NCBI GenBank assembly: GCA_016722075.1
Contig: JADKGW010000001.1
Span: forward strand, 4,402,001 to 4,466,000
Source: Candidatus Kouleothrix ribensis
Lineage (GTDB): Bacteria; Chloroflexota; Chloroflexia; Chloroflexales; Roseiflexaceae
Direction: 5' to 3'
DNA length: 64,000 bases
Numbering within the stretch: position 1 is the stretch's first letter; each line of letters opens with the position of its first letter. The position numbers were made by a program, and so were the translations under genes. This document shows, one piece after another, positions 1 to 10,325 of the stretch. The notes beneath the pieces are model-generated. The model was given only the letters and a program-made list of their open reading frames with translations. It was not told the origin of the DNA and did not search any database.

Positions 1-156
1 TGCGATGATCTCAAGCTCGCGCCGCTCGGCCTCTTGCAAGATCTCGAGGTAGGTTATGTTTGGCTCTGCATAATCTTCCGAAGCTGGTGTGTGAATATGT
101 AAATCGGCCCGAATCCAACGATACCCCTCGCGGACGCTATTCCCATTGGTTGTCAT
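1..156 (-). CDS. PHP-domain protein, N-terminal fragment (truncated by window edge)
   Basis: Reading leftward from an ATG at 154-156 gives 52 codons without a stop to base 1. The peptide contains WIRADLHIHTPAS followed by DYAEPNITYLEILQEA, the classic first metal-binding motif (HxH) of the PHP phosphoesterase superfamily. In Chloroflexota and Actinobacteria this form, with W-I-R-A-D-L-H-I-H-T-P, begins long PHP-domain proteins, some with ATPase domains. A GGAG lies about 11 nt upstream of the start. Only the first motif is visible, so substrate and full domain layout cannot be stated. The family call is confident; the specific function is unknown. Confidence 0.75.
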   Translation of the reverse strand, partial: MTTNGNSVREGYRWIRADLHIHTPASEDYAEPNITYLEILQEAERRELEIIA

Positions 157-693
157 ACTTTACTTGCTCCAAACACGCACAACATGCCAAACTTTTTCGT
201 TGCCCCAGGCGCGTCAACATCAACTATCACGCCTGCAGCTGCCTCTCTATTATTTACAGGGCTTACGCGGTGCCTCGCGTTTGAGTACTTTCTGCCGTCA
301 GCAGAGCGGTACGCCATCGTTTGGTTTTCGGTTTTTGCGCGCTGCGCGGCCGCAGGCAAAATCGCCGGCTGCCTAAGCCCTGTTATGTACGAGTGCGATG
401 CACCGCCTGCCCGTATGCCGGGCAGCATACCTCCTTCATTCCAGTGGAACGAGGCAGGCTTTCAAGGGCGGGCCTGCGGCCCGCCCCTGAAAGCTCCCAC
501 AGATTCTAGCCACACATTTAATCGCCACCTACGCATGCTGCCGCAGGCCACCGCGTACCGCGTGTCGTTTACACCTTGGGCTAATATGATACTCCAAAGC
601 ACGGCATCTGGCAATGCCATCCAGTATGGTATGATCGGGCGTGAGCAGTTGGCAAGCGCCGGGCGCCTGCCACGACGACCAAAGGATGCGACA
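157..693. other. Intergenic region with a 16-bp hairpin, no gene seen
   Basis: The stretch lies between the divergent PHP gene and a small plus-strand gene. Open frames here have no start context or family resemblance. It holds a strong hairpin at 458-494 (arms 458-473 and 479-494, one mismatch, loop CTGCG). A copy of the word gcagagcggtac near 300 recurs at 26733 and, inverted, near 26990, so part of it belongs to a dispersed repeat. Confidence 0.5.
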
Positions 694-1029
694 ATGAGCC
701 AGGAACCCGAGCAGATCGATGATCTCACCTACCTGCCCAACCCCGCGTATCCCTACCCATTCCCAGTGGTGCCGCCACCCCACTACTGGATGACCGAGCA
801 GACCGGCCGGCTGGCGCAGGCGGTCGAGTGCTACTTCACCGGCGAGCCGCTGGCACCCGCCGATCTGGGCGTGATCAAGCAATATCTGCGCCAGTACCTC
901 GAACGCGCGGTGATGACCGGCGACGCCAAGCGGGCCATCCTGCTTACGCGTGCTGCAGCACTGCGGACAACCCGTGAGATCGAGCGGTTCGCCGACGATC
1001 TGGCCGAGATCGGGGTTGAGCCGTTCTAA
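694..1029 (+). CDS. Hypothetical protein, 111 residues
   Basis: I do not recognise the family. The product has a proline/tyrosine-rich N-terminal third (NPAYPYPFPVVPPPHYW) followed by an apparently helical part with ERAVMTGDAKRAILLTRAAAL. No signal peptide, membrane segment or cysteine cluster is visible. The ATG at 694 was preferred over upstream in-frame starts because the upstream stretch lacks coding character and the peptide then begins MSQEPEQIDD. The next gene is convergent from the other strand. Real coding is likely from its codon use, but function is unknown. Confidence 0.6.
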   Translation: MSQEPEQIDDLTYLPNPAYPYPFPVVPPPHYWMTEQTGRLAQAVECYFTGEPLAPADLGVIKQYLRQYLERAVMTGDAKRAILLTRAAALRTTREIERFADDLAEIGVEPF

Positions 1030-1123
1030 TACTGAAAACGCTTCGCAGTAGCAGGGAGATACGCGACACAAAATAACTCGCCGCGCACGGGGGTGATCGG
1101 GGGCGGCACGCCTACGGGCGGGC

Positions 1124-2428
1124 CTACTCGAGCGTGCGGATCTCAAGATTATCAAAGAACGCTTCGGCGGCTGTGTCTTTCGCCAGCACCAGCAAGCCAT
1201 AGCGGGCGCTGTCGGGCGCGTCGTTGGCGCTGGCTTCGGCCAGCTGCTGGCCATTCACGAACACCTGCATGGTGTTGCCACGCACCCGCACCACCAGCCG
1301 GTTGATCGCGTCGGTGCCCGCGTTGATCGCCCCGCTCTGGCCGCCGGCCAGGGCGTTGAGCGCGCCGCCACGCTGCTGCTCGATCCGGTAGCTGGTCTGG
1401 CTGGGGTTGAGCACCACGCTGAGGTAGTTATTCGCATCGAGGAAGCGCAGCATTAGCCCACCTTCGCCATTGGCGACCTGGAGATCGACGCCGATGCTGG
1501 CGTCTTTGGCCGGCATGGTGCGATAGCTCCAGATCGCGCCGCTACCGGCCTCGCCTTGCACACGATAGCGCCGGTTCTGGTAGCCTACCTGCCATACTGG
1601 CCCGCGCAGATCGGCCCAGCCTGGCCCGGCGAAGCTATCGGCGACCAGGATCTGGCCCTGCTCGGCGCCTACTGTGGTTGGCTCAGCCGGCGGCGGGGTT
1701 GCTGTGGGCGCCACGGTCGGCCGCGCGGTCGGCGGCGGCTGGGTTGGCGGCACGGCTGTGGGCGGCGCAGCTGTGGGCGGCGCAGCCGTGGGCGCGGGCG
1801 CTGTGGTGGCCAGCGGGGTAGCCACGGCAGCGATCGGCGCGGCCGTGCTGGTTGGCGCGCGGGCAGCGGTGGCGCCACGGCCGAACCCCAGCATCCAGGC
1901 CGCCAGCGCCAGCACCACAACGCCGCCAATCATGCCGCCGGCCAATATCAGTGGCGAGAAGCGCCGGGCTGGGCGCTCGGAGCGCTGATTCAGCTGCGCC
2001 TCGACCTGCGCAAGCAGCTCGGTGCTATTGCGATAGAATGGGTTGATCTGCTGCAGCTGGCGCAGTGTGCCAACTGCCTGGAGCAGCCGGCCGGCCTTGA
2101 GATGATCGAGCGCCTGATCGTACAGCTCGGCCTGGTGATCGCGTTGCTGGGGCACAGCCGCAGGGCGCGGCCCGCGGGCGCCGTGCTCGAGCGCCTGGCC
2201 GCGAGTATACGCACTGCGGGCCGCAGTGTCGCTGAGGATGCTGTACGCCTCGGTGATGCGCTGGCTACGCTCGCTGGCGTAGGCCTGCTCGTGAGGCATA
2301 GCGTTGGCGAAGCGGTCGGGGTGATACTTCGAAATTTCGCGCCGATAGGCACGCTTGATTTCGTCGAACGGTGCCGATCGCGAGACACCGAGCAGTTCGT
2401 AGTAGTCGAGGTTCTCGAAATCCGACAC
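1124..2428 (-). CDS. J-domain (DnaJ-like) membrane protein with C-terminal LamG-like domain
   Basis: Residues 1-75 form a J domain: DYYELLGV at the start and the HPD triad in KYHPDRF, the motif that stimulates Hsp70 ATPase. There is no G/F-rich or zinc-finger region, so it is a J-only type. A middle helical segment is followed by one transmembrane helix near residues 175-200, a long Pro/Thr/Ala linker (about 200-260), and a roughly 165-residue beta-rich C-terminal domain (VADSFAGPGWADL ... FDNLEIRTLE) resembling the concanavalin/laminin-G fold used to bind glycans. The topology predicts a cytoplasmic J domain and an outside sensor or adhesin domain. GTG at 2428 was chosen because it puts the J domain at the N terminus; GTG 2434 or TTG 2500 are alternatives. 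It follows rpoD closely in reverse order. Confidence 0.75.
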   Translation of the reverse strand: MSDFENLDYYELLGVSRSAPFDEIKRAYRREISKYHPDRFANAMPHEQAYASERSQRITEAYSILSDTAARSAYTRGQALEHGARGPRPAAVPQQRDHQAELYDQALDHLKAGRLLQAVGTLRQLQQINPFYRNSTELLAQVEAQLNQRSERPARRFSPLILAGGMIGGVVVLALAAWMLGFGRGATAARAPTSTAAPIAAVATPLATTAPAPTAAPPTAAPPTAVPPTQPPPTARPTVAPTATPPPAEPTTVGAEQGQILVADSFAGPGWADLRGPVWQVGYQNRRYRVQGEAGSGAIWSYRTMPAKDASIGVDLQVANGEGGLMLRFLDANNYLSVVLNPSQTSYRIEQQRGGALNALAGGQSGAINAGTDAINRLVVRVRGNTMQVFVNGQQLAEASANDAPDSARYGLLVLAKDTAAEAFFDNLEIRTLE

Positions 2429-2492
2429 AGGCACCCCGGCCGGGGAGCTCTGAGTCTTGCGTCTCTGTGATGCATTAGATCCGGCAAACGCA

Positions 2493-2517
2493 AGGCTCAA
2501 AACCCAAAACTCAACAC
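2493..2517. repeat. Degenerate heptamer repeat (CAAAACC/CAAAACT type)
   Basis: Three to four 7-bp words of the type caaaacc, caaaact, caacact sit immediately after the rpoD stop codon. The same word family, as TTTGAGT on the other strand, recurs near 6070-6265, 54402-54442 and 60807-60876. Confidence 0.5.
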
Positions 2518-4131
<1,614 letters not shown>

Positions 4132-4164
4132 GGCGTCCTTGTGCTTTTCCAAAGCGGCGCTCCC

Positions 4165-6069
4165 TTAGACCGCATGCAAGCTGTGGAGATCGTCGTAGGC
4201 CGAACTGCGCTTGGGTACGCTGATAGCGTCGATGTACGCTTTGATCTGAACTAGCTGTTCGAGCGCGGTGATCTGTTTCGCCTCATCGTCGGCCACGGTC
4301 ACTTCGTGGGTAACGCGTTTCTTCCATCGGCGTGCGAGATCGAGTTGGAGCATTCTAGCACATTCCAGCGCATCGTTCACAAGGCGGTAGGCCTGTGGCT
4401 GGGGCAGCTCGATCTGCAACAGGCGCTCGGCCTGCTCGTGCAGGGCCGAGTCGAGGGTCTGCACCCATTCGCCAAGCTCGGTGTTGGGCGGCTGCTGCTG
4501 CCACGCCTGCCAGATCGCCCGGTTCTCGATCCGCTCGAAGAGCTCTAGGATCGTACCCTGGATGATCTCTCCGACGAATGAGAATGGTAAAAGGTCACGC
4601 CGAATCTTCTCTTGTACCGCTGTACGCACCGCCGGGTAACGCAGCATCCAGCCCAACATGTAATCTTCCTGGCTAGGCGCCGTGCTGGTCAGCCCGACGA
4701 TCGGCCGCGCCGGGCGGGCTTTGCGCTCGGGCAGCGGCAGCGCCTGGCGGATGATCTGCTCATCTACTTGTACTAAACGCGCAATTTGCTGAATATGGTG
4801 CGCCTGCTCGACTGGATTTGTCAGCTGGGCGATCAGCGGTGCCAGCCGCTCGACGGCGGCGGCCTTGCCCTTGCCGCTATGCAGGTCGAGGTCGGTGGTA
4901 AGCGCGCCGATATAGAAATCCATGGCCGGCTTGGCCCCGGCCACCAGCGCGCGCCACTGGTCGGGGTTGGCCTGGATCACCTCGTCGGGGTCTTTGCCAT
5001 CGGGCAGCGCGATGATCCGCACCTCGGCCTCGATCTCGCGCTCCCAGCGAATGTAGCCCTGCGGGGTCGGCACCGGCACCTCGTGGCCATCGAGATTTTC
5101 GCGTAACGTCTGCAGGCCCTTGAGCGTGGCGCGAATGCCGGCGGCATCGGCGTCGAGCGCCAGGTACACACGCTTGGCCAGCAGCTTCTTGACGACGCCA
5201 ACATGCTCGCTGGTGAGCGCGGTGCCGAGGGGCGCCACGACATTGCGGAAGCCGTACTGGTGCGCGATAATCACGTCGACGTAGCCCTCGACGATCACGA
5301 TCGACTCGGCCGAGCGGATGGCCTCGCGGGCCAGGTCGATCGCGTAGAGCACGCGGCTCTTGTCGAACAGCGGCGTCTGCGGCGAGTTCATGTATTTGGG
5401 CTGGGCATCGCCGAGCGCGCGCCCGCCAAAGGCAATGATCTCGCCCTTAATGTTGCGGATCGGGAACATCAGCCGGCCGCGGAAACGATCGTAGTAGCCG
5501 CCCTGCTCGCGCTTGATCGCCAGCCCGGCCGCCTCGATCTCCTCGGGTTCAAAGCCCTTGCGATCGGTCAGGTAGCCTAGCAGCGCGCTCCAGTCGTCGG
5601 CGCTATAGCCGAGCTGAAACGACTCGACCGTCTCCTGATCGATCGTGCGCCGGGCCACGTAGGCGCGCGCGGCCTGGCCCTTGGGCGATTTGACCAGCAG
5701 GTGGTGGAAGAAGGTCGCAGCGGCGGCATTGATCTCGAGCAGGCGCGTGCGCATGCGGTCTTGCTGCTGATCGTGATCGGTGCGCTCGCTCAACTGCACG
5801 CCGGCGCGCTGGGCCAGCTGCTCGAGCGCGCTTTTGAAGTCGAGCCCCTCGCGCTGCATCAGGAAGTCGAAGACTGTGCCCGAGGCCTTGCAGCCAAAGC
5901 AGTGGTAGCTCTGCGTCTCGGGGAACACATAGAATGCCGGCGATTTGCTGTTCGGGTGGAACGGGCAGAAGCCGACGAAGTTGCGGCCCGACTTGCGCAG
6001 GTTGACATGGGCCGAGATGAACTCGACCACGTCGATGCGCTCTTTGATTGTATCGATGACGGTGGACAT
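4165..6069 (-). CDS. dnaG: DNA primase
   Basis: The 634-residue protein synthesises RNA primers at the replication fork. It starts with a CHC2 zinc-binding domain (CPFHPNSKSPAF ... HCFGC, residues about 36-65). The catalytic TOPRIM domain follows, with VIVEGYVDVI (near residue 260) and DADAAG (near 310) carrying the metal-binding acids. The C-terminal third is the DnaB-interacting helical region, ending near RSSAYDDLHSLHAV. Length is normal for the family. The start is the ATG that places CHC2 close to the N terminus. The sigma factor gene follows directly on the same strand. Confidence 0.97.
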   Translation of the reverse strand: MSTVIDTIKERIDVVEFISAHVNLRKSGRNFVGFCPFHPNSKSPAFYVFPETQSYHCFGCKASGTVFDFLMQREGLDFKSALEQLAQRAGVQLSERTDHDQQQDRMRTRLLEINAAAATFFHHLLVKSPKGQAARAYVARRTIDQETVESFQLGYSADDWSALLGYLTDRKGFEPEEIEAAGLAIKREQGGYYDRFRGRLMFPIRNIKGEIIAFGGRALGDAQPKYMNSPQTPLFDKSRVLYAIDLAREAIRSAESIVIVEGYVDVIIAHQYGFRNVVAPLGTALTSEHVGVVKKLLAKRVYLALDADAAGIRATLKGLQTLRENLDGHEVPVPTPQGYIRWEREIEAEVRIIALPDGKDPDEVIQANPDQWRALVAGAKPAMDFYIGALTTDLDLHSGKGKAAAVERLAPLIAQLTNPVEQAHHIQQIARLVQVDEQIIRQALPLPERKARPARPIVGLTSTAPSQEDYMLGWMLRYPAVRTAVQEKIRRDLLPFSFVGEIIQGTILELFERIENRAIWQAWQQQPPNTELGEWVQTLDSALHEQAERLLQIELPQPQAYRLVNDALECARMLQLDLARRWKKRVTHEVTVADDEAKQITALEQLVQIKAYIDAISVPKRSSAYDDLHSLHAV

Positions 6070-6070
6070 A

Positions 6071-6265
6071 GAGTTTTGAGCTTTAAGCTACGCAGTTGCT
6101 TTGGCATCGCCCAGAGGGCGCCCAAGGACGAAGTCCCTCCAAAGTCTTTTTCGACGGGTCGCGAGGGGCGAAGCCCCTCGCACTCCCTGCTTTTCAAACA
6201 GCCTCTAAGAGTTTTGAACTAGAGCCAGATCAATTCGTAATTCAGCACTCAAAACTCAGAATTCA
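6071..6265. repeat. dnaG-dgt spacer with heptamer repeats and a GAA-loop hairpin
   Basis: GAGTTTTGAGC words near 6071 and inverted CAAAACTC words near 6248 belong to the TTTGAGT-type heptamer family. Between them lies a perfect 9-bp hairpin, gcgaggggc-GAA-gcccctcgc, at 6161-6181 and a smaller ggac-GAA-gtcc near 6125. No U-tract follows. The hairpins could end or attenuate transcription from dgt into dnaG. Confidence 0.5.
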
Positions 6266-6266
6266 C

Positions 6267-7349
6267 TCACGCGCCCCATGTGCGCGGAACGTACAGGTCG
6301 TTGAACACCTTGATCGCGTAGCGATCGGTCATGCCGGCGATGTAATCGACCACCGCGCGCTCGATCGGCTCGCCACGCTCGCGGTTGATGCGCAGCAGGT
6401 CGTCGGGCAGCTGCTCGGGGTGCTCGATGAAATAGCGGTACAGCAGGTCGATCAGCAGGCGAACTTTTTGGTCGTCGGCCTTGGCGCGCGAGCCGAGGTA
6501 TACATGCTGGTACATGAACTCGCGCAGCGCGTTGGTGGCCACCAGCATGGCCGGGCTCATGGCCAGCAGCGGCGGGTCGGGCGGTGTGCCCTCGCCGCCG
6601 GCCCACCAGTTGTAGTCGATCAGGTCGCAGACCATGGTATTGATCCGTTGGGCGTGGGTCTGGCCCAGGGTTGCCACCGCGTCGGGCGGCAGGTCGCTGG
6701 GCTGCAGCAGCCCGGCGCGCAGCGCGTCGTCGATATCGTGGTTGATATAGGCGATCGAGTCGGCGATCTTGATGATCTGGCCTTCAAGCGTGCTGGCCAC
6801 GCCCCACGCGGTAGCCATGATGTCGCGGCGGGCCTTGGAGTGCAGGTAGATGCCCTCGCGCACGGCGTAGGTCAGGTTCAGGCCCTGGCCGTCTTTCTCG
6901 AGCACCTCGACCACGCGGCGGCTCTGTTCGTTGTGGCGGAACGAGTGGCCCTGCGCATGCGAGAGCGCGGCCTCGCCGGCGTGGCCAAACGGCGCGTGCC
7001 CGAGGTCGTGGCCTAGCCCGATCGCCTCGACCAGATCCTCGTTCAGGCGCAGCGCGCGCGCCACCGTGCGGGCGATCTGGGTCACCTCGAGCGTGTGCGT
7101 CAGCCGGGTGCGGTAGTGGTCGCCCAGCGGCGCAATGAACACCTGCGTCTTGTGCTTGAGCCGCCGAAACGGCTTCGAGTGCAAGATGCGGTCGCGGTCG
7201 CGCTGGAAGCGTGTGCGAACCGGCGAGTCGTCTTCGGGCCGCTCGCGTACCGCCGCATCGCTAAAGGCGGCCAGCGGCGAGAGCAGCGTGCGTTCGGCGG
7301 CTTCGAGCCGCTCGCGAATACCAGCGTGAGTCGGGCGGTGATCGGGCAT
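6267..7349 (-). CDS. dgt: Deoxyguanosinetriphosphate triphosphohydrolase-like HD protein
   Basis: The 360-residue protein belongs to the dGTPase branch of the HD superfamily, which removes intact triphosphate from dGTP or other dNTPs to control pool balance. The HD metal site is clear: RTRLTHTLEV supplies the first histidine and IGLGHDLGHAPFGHAGE the HD pair and the family signature. The N-terminal RDRDRILHSKPFRRLKHKTQVF is also diagnostic. ATG 7349 was selected rather than the longer frame from 7412 because the extra 21 residues lie in heptamer-type repeat DNA. It sits upstream of dnaG-rpoD on the same strand, a common arrangement. Confidence 0.92.
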   Translation of the reverse strand: MPDHRPTHAGIRERLEAAERTLLSPLAAFSDAAVRERPEDDSPVRTRFQRDRDRILHSKPFRRLKHKTQVFIAPLGDHYRTRLTHTLEVTQIARTVARALRLNEDLVEAIGLGHDLGHAPFGHAGEAALSHAQGHSFRHNEQSRRVVEVLEKDGQGLNLTYAVREGIYLHSKARRDIMATAWGVASTLEGQIIKIADSIAYINHDIDDALRAGLLQPSDLPPDAVATLGQTHAQRINTMVCDLIDYNWWAGGEGTPPDPPLLAMSPAMLVATNALREFMYQHVYLGSRAKADDQKVRLLIDLLYRYFIEHPEQLPDDLLRINRERGEPIERAVVDYIAGMTDRYAIKVFNDLYVPRTWGA

Positions 7350-7365
7350 GGCATTTCCCTGGGAG

Positions 7366-7480
7366 TCGGAGATCGGGAGTCGGCGTTCGGGAGTTGGTAG
7401 CGCGCCGGGCATGGCGGGAGGAGCGCCGGGTGACGGTAGAAACCGGCTACGGCGTCTTGACTCCTGATCCCTGCATACTC
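7366..7480. repeat. GGAGTC-type heptamer repeat spacer
   Basis: Between the two minus-strand genes the words gggagtcggagatcgggagt and, inverted, gactcctgatccc occur. They are degenerate 7-bp repeats related to the GGAGTCA copies near 49760. Confidence 0.4.
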
Positions 7481-7926
7481 GGTGCTGAGATTGTACTACG
7501 ACTCAGGGCACGCTGCAAAGCCAGGCCCAGCGCTGCCAGCACATGCACAACCACGATAGCCTGAAAGTAGACCACGTGCTTAGCGGTGTTGGCGATCTCG
7601 CGGGCCACGCCGGTAGCGGTAAAGCAGCCAAGCGGGCCGTACTGGGCCCACACCACCGCGCACGATTCGTAGCGCGCGGCGATGAACGGTGCGAAGAAGT
7701 AGATGCAGAAGCAGATCGCCGCGGCCCAGAGGCGCTCGCCGCGGCGCGCGAAGAACCAGCCCCAGAATGTGGCAAATGGCGTGGCGAAGATCACCCACGT
7801 CTGCGCGCGCAGGCGCTCGTCGATGCCAAGGCCCGGCGCAATGCCGCGATTATAGATCGCCCAGGCCGCGCCTAGCAGCGCCGCGCCGAAGATCAGGATG
7901 AAGGTTTTGCGATCGAAGCGGGCCAT
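7447..7926 (-). CDS. Small integral membrane protein, unknown function
   Basis: The 159-residue product has about four transmembrane helices (FILIFGAALLGAAWAIY, TWVIFATPFATFWGWFF, LWAAAICFCIYFFAPFIA, VVYFQAIVVVHVLAALGLAL) joined by short loops. Three cysteines lie in or near the third helix and following loop (ICFC, ESC, GCF). ATG 7926 is preceded by AGGAG at good spacing, which decides against the longer frame. An extended -10 element lies about 50 bp upstream. I do not recognise the family. Confidence 0.7.
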   Translation of the reverse strand: MARFDRKTFILIFGAALLGAAWAIYNRGIAPGLGIDERLRAQTWVIFATPFATFWGWFFARRGERLWAAAICFCIYFFAPFIAARYESCAVVWAQYGPLGCFTATGVAREIANTAKHVVYFQAIVVVHVLAALGLALQRALSRSTISAPSMQGSGVKTP

Positions 7927-7976
7927 GCACACTCCTGAGCGACGGTCTGATCGGGCAATCACTGAACAACTCGGTG

Positions 7977-7982
7977 ATTATA
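7977..7982 (-). promoter_or_regulatory. Extended -10 promoter element
   Basis: On the minus strand TGTGC-TATAAT lies 50 bp upstream of the membrane protein start. The TGC preceding TATAAT gives an extended -10, seen at six other genes here. No good -35 is visible. Confidence 0.5.
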
Positions 7983-8075
7983 GCACAGGTAGCGGCTGGT
8001 AGCCGGGCGCGCCTGCATACTACCGGCTGATGTGGTATCATATTTCCTGCATCGAGGATTGTCAAAGGAGCCTAC

Positions 8076-8876
8076 GTGACCCTGCTGCTGCTGATTCGCC
8101 ACGGCACGAACGATTGGGTGCATGGCCGCCTGGCCGGCTGGACGCCAGGCGTGCATTTGAACGACGAGGGCCGCCGCCAGGCCGCCGCCCTGGCCGAGCG
8201 ATTAGCCCCGCTACCGCTCGACGCGATCTATACCAGCCCGCTCGACCGCACCGTCGAGACGGCCCAGGCCATCGCCGGGCCGCGCGCCATGCCGCTACGG
8301 CTGGTCGAGGGCCTGGGCGAGGTGCAATATGGCGAGTGGCAGGGCGCCGAGCTGAAAGAATTGTACAAGCACGAACTGTGGCCTGGTGTGCAGTTCTACC
8401 CGAGTGGCACGCGTTTTCCCGGCGGCGAGACGCTGGGCGAAGCTCAGATGCGTATGGTTGCTACGCTCGATGGGCTGCGCGCGCGGCACCCCAAAGGCAT
8501 GATCGCGGTGGTGTCGCACGCCGATATCATCAAACTGGCGGTTGCCTACTACGTTGGCATGCACATGGATCTGTTTCAGCGGCTCGAGATCATGCCCTGC
8601 GCGCTCACAGCGATTGGCTTTACCAGCATGGGGCCGCGCCTGCTGGCGTATAACGATGTTGGCACGCTCGAGCACCTCAAGCCCAAGCCCGAGGCGCCCA
8701 AGCCCAGCGAGCCGGCCACGCCGGTGCCGGCCGCAGAGGCCGAGGCACCAGCGGCTGCAGCCAATGGTGCGGCCCCACAGGCCGCCGCGCAGCCGGTGGC
8801 CCTGGACGAGCCGGCGCCGCCCGGCCCGGCCGAGGCCGCGAATGGCACGGTGGACGCACAGCAAATAACATTCTGA
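8076..8876 (+). CDS. Histidine phosphatase family protein (MSMEG_4193-type)
   Basis: The 266-residue protein has the phosphoglycerate-mutase fold. The catalytic RHG lies in LLLIRHGTND at the N terminus, the second arginine in YTSPLDRTVETAQ, the acid in the VQYGEWQG loop, and the second histidine in AVVSHADIIK. After residue 200 the sequence becomes a Pro/Ala/Glu-rich tail with no fold. The GTG start has AAAGGAG 6 nt upstream. It is first of a three-gene set with a DUF3090 protein and an SCO1664-type protein; the same trio is conserved in Actinobacteria. The substrate is unknown. Confidence 0.85.
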   Translation: MTLLLLIRHGTNDWVHGRLAGWTPGVHLNDEGRRQAAALAERLAPLPLDAIYTSPLDRTVETAQAIAGPRAMPLRLVEGLGEVQYGEWQGAELKELYKHELWPGVQFYPSGTRFPGGETLGEAQMRMVATLDGLRARHPKGMIAVVSHADIIKLAVAYYVGMHMDLFQRLEIMPCALTAIGFTSMGPRLLAYNDVGTLEHLKPKPEAPKPSEPATPVPAAEAEAPAAAANGAAPQAAAQPVALDEPAPPGPAEAANGTVDAQQITF

Positions 8877-8904
8877 GAACCCACATAAAAGGACTCGATA
8901 GTTC

Positions 8905-9417
8905 ATGCCCAACTATACCTACGATCTGGATCCAGTGACACGCATCACGGCACACGCGGTCGGCGAGCCGGGCAAGCGCGTCTTCTACATCCAGGCACGT
9001 CGCGACCGCGAGCTGGTCTCGCTGATCTGCGAGAAAGAACAGGTGCGCGCGCTGTCGCAGCACATCAACCAGCTGCTCGAGGATCTGTCCGAGAAGAACC
9101 CGCTGCTGTCGTCGAGTGACGATATGCTGGTGCTGGCCAGCGACATGAGCCTCGAAGAGCCGCTCGAGTCACGCTTTCGCGTAGCCCAGATGGGCATCGG
9201 CTACGACGCCGACCGCGACATGATCGTACTCGTGATGCAGGGTGTCACCGAGGAGGAGAGCGATAGCGCGCCGACCGCACGCTTCGCCGCGACACGCCAG
9301 CAGATGCGCGCGCTGAGCGAGCACGCCGCGCAGGTGGTGTCGAAGGGTCGCCGCATCTGTGGCAACTGCGGCCGGCCGATCGATCCAACCGGGCATTTCT
9401 GCCCGCAGATGAACTAG
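8905..9417 (+). CDS. DUF3090 family protein
   Basis: The 170-residue protein matches DUF3090 by its opening (YDLDPVTRITAHAVGEPGKRVFYIQA) and length. The C terminus carries a short zinc-ribbon-like segment, CGNCGRPIDPTGHFCPQMN, with three cysteines and a histidine. It starts 28 bp after the histidine phosphatase gene, so the two are probably co-transcribed. The biochemical role of DUF3090 is not known to me. Its constant neighbours, a phosphatase and a kinase-fold protein, suggest a shared phosphate-transfer or nucleotide-related task, which is inference. Confidence 0.85.
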   Translation: MPNYTYDLDPVTRITAHAVGEPGKRVFYIQARRDRELVSLICEKEQVRALSQHINQLLEDLSEKNPLLSSSDDMLVLASDMSLEEPLESRFRVAQMGIGYDADRDMIVLVMQGVTEEESDSAPTARFAATRQQMRALSEHAAQVVSKGRRICGNCGRPIDPTGHFCPQMN

Positions 9418-9453
9418 TGGGCCATGTAACGCACACGTCGCTATGCGCGGCCG

Positions 9454-9510
9454 TTGCAGGTTGGCAGTGTGCAAGGTACTGCCGCCCAAACCTGCAACCT
9501 GTAGCCTGTA
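9454..9510. repeat. GCAGGTT-type heptamer inverted repeat
   Basis: The word ttgcaggtt at 9454-9462 is mirrored by aacctgcaa at 9489-9497, with further aacctgtagcctg copies after it. It lies in the gap between the DUF3090 and SCO1664 genes and belongs to the same word family as the array at 63111-63181. Confidence 0.5.
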
Positions 9511-9564
9511 ATCGGAATGGCCACGCGCCACGCACGTGACCCACTCAACCCGGCAAGCACTATT

Positions 9565-10293
9565 ATGTCAGATGAACTTAACGTCGCAGATGTATTGGCG
9601 CTGCTATCGCAGGGCGAGCTCGAGATCCAGGGCATGTTGCCGTGGAGCAGCAACTACACGCTGCTGTCGACCGTGAGCAACAACGGCCTGCAGGGTCTGG
9701 CGGTGTATAAGCCGCGCCGCGGCGAGCGCCCGCTGTGGGATTTCGCGCGCGGCACGCTCTGCCAGCGCGAGGTGGCGGCCTATTTGCTGAGCGCGGTGTT
9801 GGGGTGGAACCTGGTGCCGCCGACGGTGCTGCGCGATGGGCCGTATGGGATCGGCTCGGTGCAGCTATTCATCGACGCCGAGCACGAAGCGCACCTGTTC
9901 ACCATGCAGAAAGAGGGCGGCTTCGAGCCGACGATCGAGCGCCTGGCCGTGTTCGATGTGCTGTCGAATAACGCCGATCGCAAGAGCGGCCACTGCCTGA
10001 AGGGCCACGATGGGCGGCTCTGGGCGATCGATCATGGCATCTGCTTCCACGCCGAGCCAAAGCTGCGCACGGTGCTGTGGGATTACGCCGGCAAGCCGCT
10101 GCAGGCCGATATGCTGGCCGACCTGCGGGCCTTGCGCGTAAGCCTGGCGGGCGGCGGCGCGCTCGAGATGTTCGAGAGCCTGCTGTCCGCCGATGAGCTG
10201 CGCGCGCTGCGCCGCCGGCTCGATCGCCTGATCGATACCGGCAAGCACCCCGACCCCGGCCCCGGCCGCAATATCCCCTGGCCGCCGGTGTAG
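9565..10293 (+). CDS. SCO1664 family protein (PI3/4-kinase-like fold)
   Basis: The 242-residue product resembles the SCO1664 family, distant relatives of phosphatidylinositol 3/4-kinases. Characteristic parts are LAVYKPRRGERPLWDFARGTLCQREVAAYLL, FDVLSNNADRKSGHCLKG (catalytic-loop-like DVLSNNADRK) and LWAIDHGICFH (a D-H-G metal-binding-like loop). ATG 9565 was preferred over 9517 because it yields MSDELNVADVLALL and the upstream DNA is repeat-like. It completes the trio with the histidine phosphatase and DUF3090 genes. Kinase activity is not established; the fold assignment follows from the family. Confidence 0.8.
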   Translation: MSDELNVADVLALLSQGELEIQGMLPWSSNYTLLSTVSNNGLQGLAVYKPRRGERPLWDFARGTLCQREVAAYLLSAVLGWNLVPPTVLRDGPYGIGSVQLFIDAEHEAHLFTMQKEGGFEPTIERLAVFDVLSNNADRKSGHCLKGHDGRLWAIDHGICFHAEPKLRTVLWDYAGKPLQADMLADLRALRVSLAGGGALEMFESLLSADELRALRRRLDRLIDTGKHPDPGPGRNIPWPPV

Positions 10294-10325
10294 CCGCCCG
10301 AGCATAGCGCTCGCGGCCGGCAGCG

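Noticed and set aside
8677..9063. Minus-strand frame overlapping the histidine phosphatase tail
   Set aside because: It overlaps two well-supported plus-strand genes and is mostly the complement of the Pro/Ala-rich tail.
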